Program-made: the position numbers and the translations under genes
Assembly (NCBI GenBank): GCA_004525685.1
Contig: SPBW01000016.1
Coordinates: forward strand, 1 to 20,720
DNA: 20,720 nucleotides
Direction of reading: 5' to 3'
Source: Candidatus Atribacteria bacterium
Lineage (GTDB): Bacteria > Bipolaricaulota > Bipolaricaulia > UBA7950 > UBA9294
Part shown: positions 14,860 through 20,720 of the stretch, piece after piece
Position numbering within the stretch: the stretch's first letter is position 1
Layout of the letters: each line of letters starts with the position of its first letter
Notes under the pieces: model-generated
Told to the model about the DNA's origin: nothing
Databases searched by the model: none
Seen by the model: only the letters and a program-made list of their open reading frames with translations

Positions 14860-17800
14860 GCAGCCTCCTTGCCGTGCTTGGCGATTGTAAAACACAATGT
14901 CGTGCCAGGTTGCTTCGTCTCTGCGACCCAGATCCTGCCCCCGTGCCGTTCGATGATCCGCTTGCACAAGGCAAGACCAATCCCCGTGCCCGGATACTCT
15001 TCGCGTGTATGCAGGCGTTGGAATATGACGAAGATGCGCTCGTAGAAGTCTGGATTGATGCCAATCCCATTGTCGCTTACCGAGATCTCCCATGATGCGC
15101 CGACATCTCTTGCGCGAATGTGTATCCTCGGAGGCTCGTCGGAATGAAACTTGATGGCATTTCCCATGAGGTTCTGGAACACGGAGAGCAGTTGTGCCTC
15201 GTCGCCTAACACCTCTGGCAGGCTTTCTGCAGTGATCAAGGCAGCTGTCTCATCGACCGCAGCACCTAGATTTGCCTGGGCATGTCCGACGACCGTGTTG
15301 AGATCAACAGCCGCGAACGCCCTGCCCTTGGTCTGGATCCGAGAGAATGTGAGAAGATCATTGATGAGTCGCTGCATGCGATTGGCGCCATCGACAGCAA
15401 AGCCGATGAAGTCGCGCGCCTCGTCGTCCAATGCATCCTTGTAGCGGCGCTCAAGCAATTGCGTGTAGCTGGCGACCATCCGCAGGGGCTCTTGGAGGTC
15501 GTGTGACGCGACATAGGCGAACTGTTCCAGTTCCTTGTTGGAACGTTGTAGCCCATCCAGCAGTTCGCTCAGCTTCTCGGCCGCACGCTTACGATCCGTG
15601 ATGTCTCGGTCGATGCCGCGATACCCTTCAAGGTCGCCTCGTGAGTTGATGATGGGACGACCGCTCTTCTCGAGTACGACGATGTGGCCGTCCTTGTGGA
15701 TGCTCGCGTTCTCGATACCTGCAAACGATTCGCGGTGACGTACCGTGTCGCGCAACTCGTCGCGCAATTGCGCGTCTGCTTCTGGCGTCATCAGATCAAA
15801 TGGCGTCTTTCCCAATACCTCCTCTGGCTCGTATCCCAACAGGTCGGAGATTCGAGGGCTGATGTAGGTGTACCTAAGCTCAGCATCGACTTCCCACAAA
15901 CACTCTGACGTTGTCTCCACCAGCGTGCGGAACTTCTCCTCTGCTTCCATGAGCTGACTGATGTCCGTCCCCACGCCAAGGAGGTAGGGGACATCGTTGA
16001 TGGGCTTCAGGGCGCCTGTGAACAGGTAAGGTGTGCTCTCCCCCCACTTGGTGATCAGATGGGCTACGGCTTCGGCACGGCCGTGCGTAAACACCTTCTT
16101 CATGGCCACGTCGATGACGCTCTTGTCTGTGCCGCGAAACAGATCGAGCGGATGCAGATGGGGAATCTCGTCGCTAGAATATCCGGTGGCTTTCTGGAAG
16201 ACGCCATTCCAGTGTACAAAGTGGCCATTGCGATCGATCTGATAGAAGAGGCCAGGAATACTCTCAATAATCGAGTCTGTAATCTCCTTGGCTTGGCGGA
16301 TTGCTGTTTCTGCGGATCGCTGTCTCGTTACGTCAAGGTTGGCGGACTGGTACCCGATGAGTTCGCCCGCTTCATTGCGGAGCACCGTGGCATGCCCGTT
16401 TGAGATGAATGACGAATCGTCTCTGCGGCGTGCGAGGAAATCACCTGCCCATTCGCCGATCTCATTCAGTGCTGTCACGATGACCCCTGCCTCATCAGCG
16501 TGGGCAATGAAATCGGAAAGGGGCCTACCGATGACCTCCCCTTTTGAGGCGTACCCCCATAGCCGAAGGAATGAGGCATTCACGTGCGTGATGATGCCGT
16601 CGATATCTGCGGTGCTATTGGCTGCGACAGATGACTCAAAGACCGTGTTTTTGAGTCGCAACTCCTCTTCTGATTGGCGCCGAAGTGTGATATCGACGAT
16701 GGTCCCGAGCAAAGCTGGATTGCCGTCGTATTCGATGGGGCGAGCCATCGCTTCACAGAACACAAAGGAACCATCCTTGCGAACGCCGATGAACGGACAG
16801 GGTGGAAGCCCCACGACGCCGGCGAAGCACTTGCCGATGTACTCGCGCGAGGTTTCATGATCAGCTGGATGGGTGAGGTCCAGAGGTCCCAATCGATGAA
16901 TGATCTCTTCTTTGGCATAGCCGAAGATCCGCTCGAACGCAGGATTGGTGTATCTGAGCTTGGAATGGTCGGCAATGAATACGCCGACTGGGGAGGAGTC
17001 CGTGAGCATGCGGAACAAAGATTCACTCTGCTCAAGCGCTTCAATTGTCCGGTTTAGCTTCACCTCCGCGGCAGTCCGCGCCTCAACCTCGCGATTGAGA
17101 TTGTCTCTGGACGTCGTTGTTTGCTTGAGGCTTTCTGCCATTTCGTTGAAGGCATGCCCGAGTTGGCCGATTTCGTCTTGCGATGTGAAGAGAACGCGGT
17201 GATCCAGATCGCCTTGCCCCAACCGCTTGGTCGCTGCGACAAGTACCCTTGCTGGCCTAACAAGCCCACGCGCCAGTGCAATGCCCAACGCGATGGCAGC
17301 AAGTCCAGCCAAGATCGAGACCAGGATGAGTGTCTTCTGGACACGGGAGATTGGTCCGATGGTATCTGAGCGAGCGATTTCCGTCAGAATAGCGAGCTGG
17401 CGAGAAGGGATCCACATGTAGGCACCTATGACCTCTACGTCGCGGTAGTTCTGATAGATCTGAGTGTCTGTCTCACCAGACAAGGCGCGCTGTACACCAT
17501 CAGTCTGCGCACCACCGAGAAGAGAGAAGTCTTCGCCAAATCGAGGGGTCGTGACGAACCTTCCCGCAAGGTTCACGATGTAGGTGTCTTCGCTGTTTGT
17601 GGAATCCCACCCTTGAGAGAGGATGGCTGACGCCTCAGCCAGATCTAGATCGCCAGCGAGTACGGCAACCAATTCGCCTACTCGCGAGATGACGGGCGTC
17701 GCAATGGTCATCATGATCTTGGACTGGGTGATGGAGAAGTACGGATTCTGCGTGGTCGTTGCCAGTCGACCGAGGCGGAAGTACTCCTCGAATTCTCGAA

Positions 17801-18227
17801 TCATGCCCTCTGTGAGTCGCTCGGTTGACAGCAGCACCTCCCCGGAAACAGGGTCGAGCAGCGAGATGCGTTCGAACCCGCCTTCGCTGACATAGGGGAG
17901 AAGATGATCGTCAAGCAGGCGTTGGTGCTCACGCTCGTGTGTCCTTGACAGTTCGGGATCAGTCCTGGCTGTTGCGTGTTCTTGGATCAACCGTGTCAGC
18001 TCGTCGCGAATGAGCGGGCGCTGGGCGAGCAGCTCCAAGCGTCCTTCGTTGCCAGTCAGCCATCGATCGAATTGGAATTGCTTGAGCTGATTGACGGACA
18101 GCAGGCGATCTACAGTCTGAAGCTCGATCGCGTCGATCGATGTGCGCGAGAGGAAATAGCCAAGCAAGAAGACGGGAACGCCCACGAGAAGGATGATGCC
18201 TAGGGAAAGCTTCTGTGAAAGCCTCAC
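14856..18227 (-). CDS. Membrane sensor histidine kinase: dCache-HAMP-4xPAS-HisKA-HATPase
   Basis: A 1123-residue inner-membrane kinase. A first membrane helix (8-27) and second (299-320) enclose a periplasmic region of about 270 residues with the layout of a dCache sensor. HAMP follows (about 320-372; GLVRPARVLV ... DEIGQLGHAFNEM), then a coiled coil and four PAS domains at about 400-518, 525-638, 646-759 and 763-880. The HisKA helix carries H909 in YVASHDLQEPLRM; the ATPase domain has the N-box QNLMGNAIKF (1018-1027), DNGIG (1052-1056) and GTGIGLALCKRI. The catalytic core is of the phytochrome-kinase subtype, but there is no GAF or PHY photosensory domain. It begins with GTG overlapping the binding-protein stop (GTGA), with AGAGG 7 nt upstream. 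It is co-translated with a binding protein before it and an Rcp1-like receiver after it, so these are its probable input and output. Confidence 0.93.
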   Translation of the reverse strand: MRLSQKLSLGIILLVGVPVFLLGYFLSRTSIDAIELQTVDRLLSVNQLKQFQFDRWLTGNEGRLELLAQRPLIRDELTRLIQEHATARTDPELSRTHEREHQRLLDDHLLPYVSEGGFERISLLDPVSGEVLLSTERLTEGMIREFEEYFRLGRLATTTQNPYFSITQSKIMMTIATPVISRVGELVAVLAGDLDLAEASAILSQGWDSTNSEDTYIVNLAGRFVTTPRFGEDFSLLGGAQTDGVQRALSGETDTQIYQNYRDVEVIGAYMWIPSRQLAILTEIARSDTIGPISRVQKTLILVSILAGLAAIALGIALARGLVRPARVLVAATKRLGQGDLDHRVLFTSQDEIGQLGHAFNEMAESLKQTTTSRDNLNREVEARTAAEVKLNRTIEALEQSESLFRMLTDSSPVGVFIADHSKLRYTNPAFERIFGYAKEEIIHRLGPLDLTHPADHETSREYIGKCFAGVVGLPPCPFIGVRKDGSFVFCEAMARPIEYDGNPALLGTIVDITLRRQSEEELRLKNTVFESSVAANSTADIDGIITHVNASFLRLWGYASKGEVIGRPLSDFIAHADEAGVIVTALNEIGEWAGDFLARRRDDSSFISNGHATVLRNEAGELIGYQSANLDVTRQRSAETAIRQAKEITDSIIESIPGLFYQIDRNGHFVHWNGVFQKATGYSSDEIPHLHPLDLFRGTDKSVIDVAMKKVFTHGRAEAVAHLITKWGESTPYLFTGALKPINDVPYLLGVGTDISQLMEAEEKFRTLVETTSECLWEVDAELRYTYISPRISDLLGYEPEEVLGKTPFDLMTPEADAQLRDELRDTVRHRESFAGIENASIHKDGHIVVLEKSGRPIINSRGDLEGYRGIDRDITDRKRAAEKLSELLDGLQRSNKELEQFAYVASHDLQEPLRMVASYTQLLERRYKDALDDEARDFIGFAVDGANRMQRLINDLLTFSRIQTKGRAFAAVDLNTVVGHAQANLGAAVDETAALITAESLPEVLGDEAQLLSVFQNLMGNAIKFHSDEPPRIHIRARDVGASWEISVSDNGIGINPDFYERIFVIFQRLHTREEYPGTGIGLALCKRIIERHGGRIWVAETKQPGTTLCFTIAKHGKEAA

Positions 18228-19204
18228 CTGTTCGCCTCTTGTCCATAGATCGCTTGCACGAAGCGCTGGTCATAGACGCGAGCGGGGTCCAATCCGCCCG
18301 CGAGAACACCGTAGTTTGTCAGGACATGGATCATGCTCGTCCATGTCTCAAGATCCATCCATCCGATGGGCGTCGTGCCCACTGCCAATAGAGGAATCGA
18401 TGCCAGCATCATCTCCCTTTGCAGCCGCCGATCAGGCTCACGTGCATAGCGCAGGATGCTATCAACGGCTTGCTCAGGTCTGGAGATGGCTTGTTCCCAG
18501 CCAGCAAGAGATGCACGAACGACGCGCTGCACAACATCTGGATGCTCGTCGATCATCGCCTGCGTCGTGATAAGCGTGTCCGAGTACCCACGAACGCCAT
18601 AATCGCCTGGCCAAATGATGTTGACGCCGTATCCCATGTCTCGAAGACGAATCAGTCCTCCATTGACATAGCTCAACGTGATGTCAATGGAGCCTTCATA
18701 GAAAGCGGAGTAGTCGTAGTCGTAGGGTAGAAGCAACACCTGGTTGACGTCGAGACCGAGCTTCTCAACCATCGCAAAGAATTGCAGCTCATTCTGATCT
18801 GCACTCAGGATGGCCGCTGACTTGCCAATGAAGTCATGTGGCCTCAAGATCCCCGACTCAGCCCTGGTAATGAAGACAAGAGGACTTCGTTGATAGAGCA
18901 CGGCAACTGCGACGACGTCATCTCCAGCCTGGCGATGGATCAACAGGTCTTCGGGCGAATCAACAACGAAGTCAACGATGCCCGTCAGCAATAGATTGAT
19001 TTTGTCTATCTCAGGGCCTCCCTCAATGAGCGTTACCGAGAGGTCGGCGTCTTCGTAGATGCCATTGTCTAGGGCAATGTAGAAGCCGGCAAACTGTGCT
19101 TGGTGATACCACTTCAACCCAATGGCAATATCACTGACAGCGAGTGAGGTCACGGAACACGCAAACAGAGCCAATGCCAACAGAGCGAGAACAGGTTTCT
19201 TCAT
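18224..19204 (-). CDS. Exported NMT1/THI5-like substrate-binding protein, probable kinase co-sensor
   Basis: A 326-residue periplasmic-binding-protein fold of the NMT1/THI5 type. The signal peptide (1-22) contains LFAC at 13-16, so it may be a lipoprotein, though F at -2 is unusual; cleavage after SLA is the alternative. The first lobe has LKWYHQAQFAGFYIALDNG (30-48) and TLIEGGPEID (58-67). As I recall, this HQxQFAGxY subgroup is often found fused to or beside histidine kinases and diguanylate cyclases rather than transporters. The family binds pyrimidine precursors, sulphonates, nitrate and similar small molecules; this ligand is unknown. ATG 19204 follows GGAGG by 7 nt, and a longer frame to 19468 has neither a site nor a signal peptide. 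No permease or ATPase gene is near. It opens the operon and its stop overlaps the kinase start. Confidence 0.9.
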   Translation of the reverse strand: MKKPVLALLALALFACSVTSLAVSDIAIGLKWYHQAQFAGFYIALDNGIYEDADLSVTLIEGGPEIDKINLLLTGIVDFVVDSPEDLLIHRQAGDDVVAVAVLYQRSPLVFITRAESGILRPHDFIGKSAAILSADQNELQFFAMVEKLGLDVNQVLLLPYDYDYSAFYEGSIDITLSYVNGGLIRLRDMGYGVNIIWPGDYGVRGYSDTLITTQAMIDEHPDVVQRVVRASLAGWEQAISRPEQAVDSILRYAREPDRRLQREMMLASIPLLAVGTTPIGWMDLETWTSMIHVLTNYGVLAGGLDPARVYDQRFVQAIYGQEANR

Positions 19205-19534
19205 CCGCCAGCCTCCGGCCCTCCTCCCCTTCACACTACAACCAGTTGCCCATCTGCGGGAACCCGTTGCTACTACTATAGTGCCAAACGAGGGGGAAAT
19301 ACTGGTTAATGGCAGATCCTTGGTGGGGGCCATGGGTTTGTAATTCCTGTGCAGCAGTGGAGGGGGGCGCGCTTCACTTCTTGCTGTGTGTAGCCAACAA
19401 AATGACTGTGCCAGCCTGCTCGAACCCCTGATGCCGAGCGCAGGAGATCGCGAGAAGGTTGACCTCACAAGCAGATAACACTAGGCTGTGTGTGGCACCT
19501 GCGGTTGTTGCTGTGCCTGCACAAGGGGGGAAGC
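19205..19534. other. Divergent intergenic region, signalling operon and PKD gene
   Basis: No coding frame is convincing. On the minus strand a TATAGT at 19275-19280 is a possible -10 for the signalling operon, but no good -35 is seen. AACCAGT (19240-19246) and ACTGGTT (19301-19307) form a 7-bp inverted repeat around that site and may be a regulator site or chance. On the plus strand a better promoter candidate precedes the PKD gene. The middle part (about 19310-19450) shows nothing interpretable. Confidence 0.4.
19459..19487 (+). promoter_or_regulatory. Candidate promoter of the PKD gene
   Basis: TTGACC (19459-19464, 5 of 6) and TAGGCT (19482-19487, 3 of 6) are separated by 17 nt, 48 nt before the GTG start. 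The same TAGGCT at 17-nt spacing occurs in front of the RHH-cupin gene. Confidence 0.4.
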
Positions 19535-19891
19535 GTGAAAACAAGAACAATTGCTGCGTTTGGGATTGCCCTAGGCGTATTGCTCATCGCCGCTGGCTGC
19601 ATCTATGTTGGGAACATTCATCCCGTCGCCAGCTTCACGGCTACACCAACGACGGGGAACACGCCCTTGACTGTCGATTTTGATGCCTCTGCATCGAGCG
19701 ACGCCGACGGTACGATTGCCACCTATGCGTGGGACTTCGGCGATGGCCAGACGGCTTCATTCACCATTGCGACGGTCGCTCATCAGTTTACGGTCCAGAG
19801 CTTCTCAACAGTCTTCCGTGTCGTACTGACGGTGATGGATGCTTTAGGAGCAGAGGACACCGCGGTCGCTGATATCACCGTCGATCCGTAA
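19535..19891 (+). CDS. Small exported single-PKD-domain protein
   Basis: A 118-residue protein. Residues 1-21 form a signal peptide ending LLIAAGC; C22 may be a lipidated cysteine, although the residue at -3 is Ala rather than Leu. Residues 29-118 are one PKD domain, with PVASFTATPTTGNTPLTVDF, the hallmark YAWDFGDG (64-71) and a closing strand FRVVLTVMDALG. PKD domains are extracellular Ig-like folds for protein or carbohydrate contact and are usually spacers in larger proteins; one alone is unusual. The GTG at 19535 is chosen because AAGGGGGG (19523-19530) lies 4 nt before it and the signal peptide then starts properly with a Lys-Thr-Arg segment. Monocistronic, convergent with rubrerythrin. 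Confidence 0.85.
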   Translation: MKTRTIAAFGIALGVLLIAAGCIYVGNIHPVASFTATPTTGNTPLTVDFDASASSDADGTIATYAWDFGDGQTASFTIATVAHQFTVQSFSTVFRVVLTVMDALGAEDTAVADITVDP

Positions 19892-19961
19892 TGTGCGTGT
19901 TCTTGGGATGGCTGTTTACGCCAATCATCCAGTGTCATTGTTGATCGCCGGATAGCACAGG

Positions 19962-20000
19962 GAAGGGCAGTTCGATCGACCGATCCTCGATCTGCCCTTC
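19962..20000. terminator. Bidirectional hairpin between PKD and rubrerythrin genes
   Basis: GAAGGGCAG (19962-19970) pairs perfectly with CTGCCCTTC (19992-20000) around a 21-nt loop which itself contains short ATCGA repeats. It lies 17 nt after the rubrerythrin stop in the minus direction and 70 nt after the PKD stop. There is no T-tract except a weak TT after the right arm. Confidence 0.5.
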
Positions 20001-20017
20001 TTCCACTCACAGGACTG

Positions 20018-20518
20018 CTACACCACCTCGAAGAACTTGAGCTTGGGAGCATTGCAGATGGGGCATTTCTCGGGTGCCTCATCATAGACCGTGTTGCCGC
20101 AGATTTCGCAGACAAAGAGTGCTCTCTCGGGAAGATCTCTCCCAGAAGAGATGGACTCCAATGCCTTTGAGTACAGGGAGTGATGGATCTCTTCCACGGC
20201 CATTGCTGCCTTGAAGGACACGAGAGCGGCCTTATTGTCCTCGGCCAGCGCTTCCCGGATGAACGTGGGATACATCTCTTGGAACTCATGGCCTTCGCCC
20301 GCTACGGCTGCTTCCAGATTCCCGGCCGTATCCTTCACACCGCCCAGGACGCGCAGATGGGCGTGGGCATGTACGGTCTCTGCGGCAGCAGCAGCTCGGA
20401 AAAGCCGGGCTACGTGGGGGTAGCCATCCGCGTCTGCCTTCTTGGCAAAGGCCAGGTACGTCCGATTGGCTTGCGACTCACCAGCAAAGGCTTCTTTCAA
20501 GTTGTCCATGGTTGTCAT
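20018..20518 (-). CDS. rbr: Rubrerythrin
   Basis: A 166-residue classical rubrerythrin, the cytosolic non-heme iron peroxidase that reduces hydrogen peroxide in anaerobes. The ferritin-like domain (1-130) shows the expected diiron ligands: E14 in AFAGESQANRTY, E47 and H50 in AAETVHAHAH, E75 and E78 in GEGHEFQEMYP, and E109/E110 with H112 in AVEEIHHSLY. The C-terminal rubredoxin domain has CEIC (137-140) and CPIC (152-155) for one iron. AGGAG lies before ATG 20518; a second ATG at 20509 is possible. The electron donor (rubredoxin, flavoprotein) is not in the window. A hairpin follows the stop. No strong promoter is seen in the roughly 105 nt upstream; TACAAC near 20551-20556 on the minus strand is a weak -10. 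Confidence 0.97.
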   Translation of the reverse strand: MTTMDNLKEAFAGESQANRTYLAFAKKADADGYPHVARLFRAAAAAETVHAHAHLRVLGGVKDTAGNLEAAVAGEGHEFQEMYPTFIREALAEDNKAALVSFKAAMAVEEIHHSLYSKALESISSGRDLPERALFVCEICGNTVYDEAPEKCPICNAPKLKFFEVV

Positions 20519-20624
20519 ATCGTTGGCTCCTTTCGTCTGGTTCCAAGTGTACGTTGTAGCATCATCTCACGCAGAGTGACGAGTGAGCCTGGATCGCAGA
20601 GATTCCGTGTGAACGGAACAAGGA

Positions 20625-20720
20625 TCAGGGTGCTGGCTCACAGGCAGTGCCGTCATTATCAGAATCCAATCCGTGGATATCTCCATACTCCATGCTTCTG
20701 CAGTATTCGAAACAGGCTTG
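20625..20720 (-). CDS. C-terminal fragment of an Excalibur-like DxDxDGxxCE protein (cut by window edge)
   Basis: The last 31 codons and TGA stop of a gene that enters from beyond the window. The peptide contains ACFEYCRSMEYGDIHG followed by LDSDNDGTACE and a short tail. This matches the pattern of the Excalibur calcium-binding domain: paired cysteines plus D-x-D-x-D-G-x-x-C-E. Such domains are extracellular and often sit at the end of exported nucleases or surface proteins. Only the C-terminus is visible, so the enzyme or protein it belongs to is unknown. It is upstream of rubrerythrin on the same strand, 106 nt away. Confidence 0.65.
   Translation of the reverse strand, partial: QACFEYCRSMEYGDIHGLDSDNDGTACEPAP

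Noticed and set aside
14860..15093. Longer N-terminal extension of the single-domain receiver
   Set aside because: It would overlap 234 bp of the kinase ATPase domain; the ATGA start with AAGGAGG gives a normal receiver N-terminus.
19205..19468. Longer N-terminal extension of the binding protein
   Set aside because: The extension has no signal peptide and no start signal; ATG 19204 has GGAGG and begins a normal signal sequence.
1..20720. CRISPR arrays, tRNA/rRNA genes, insertion sequences, att sites
   Set aside because: No regularly spaced direct repeats, cloverleaf or ribosomal motifs, transposase or integrase sequences were found on either strand by reading.

Overview
The window looks like a bacterial chromosome segment, moderately GC-rich by eye, with dense gene packing, clear AGGAGG-type ribosome binding sites and mixed ATG/GTG/TTG starts. 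Nothing in it fixes the taxonomy. A rubrerythrin and a second ferritin-like protein suggest an anaerobe or microaerophile. Envelope proteins with PKD, 22-residue leucine-rich and Excalibur-like repeats fit a poorly characterised environmental lineage; Bipolaricaulota-like bacteria are only a low-confidence guess. I see no tRNA, rRNA, CRISPR array, insertion sequence or phage gene.

Region 1 (1-5150, + strand): a membrane protein that appears to fuse the TIGR03546 and TIGR03545 families; a DUF362 protein; about 890 bp with no recognisable gene but two overlapping small ORFs, each with a strong Shine-Dalgarno and followed by a hairpin; then a stand-alone ATP-grasp ligase-like gene. Region 2 (5150-7270): a convergent exported leucine-rich-repeat protein, and, divergent from it, a protein that joins a ribbon-helix-helix DNA-binding domain to a cupin. 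A CTAG-rich candidate operator lies upstream of the latter. Region 3 (7463-8984, - strand): an M42 metallo-aminopeptidase preceded by a ferritin-like diiron protein.

Region 4 (9080-19204, - strand) dominates the window. It is a tightly coupled five-gene signalling operon. In transcription order it encodes an exported NMT1/THI5-like binding protein, a membrane dCache-HAMP-4xPAS histidine kinase, a single-domain Rcp1-like receiver, a REC-GGDEF diguanylate cyclase, and a 1480-residue cytosolic REC-9xPAS histidine kinase. Four successive junctions overlap or lie 1 nt apart (GTGA, ATGA, a 17-bp overlap, a 1-nt gap), so the five proteins were probably selected to be made together. No permease or ATPase accompanies the binding protein, so I infer that it is a periplasmic co-sensor. 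The visible outputs are c-di-GMP and phosphotransfer; no DNA-binding response regulator is encoded here.

Region 5 (19205-20720): an intergenic stretch with divergent promoter candidates, a small single-PKD exported protein (+), a convergent rubrerythrin (-), and at the window edge the C-terminal end of a protein with an Excalibur-like DxDxDGxxCE motif (-).

The strongest candidates for something undescribed are the binding-protein/kinase/cyclase/multi-PAS-kinase operon and the RHH-cupin regulator.
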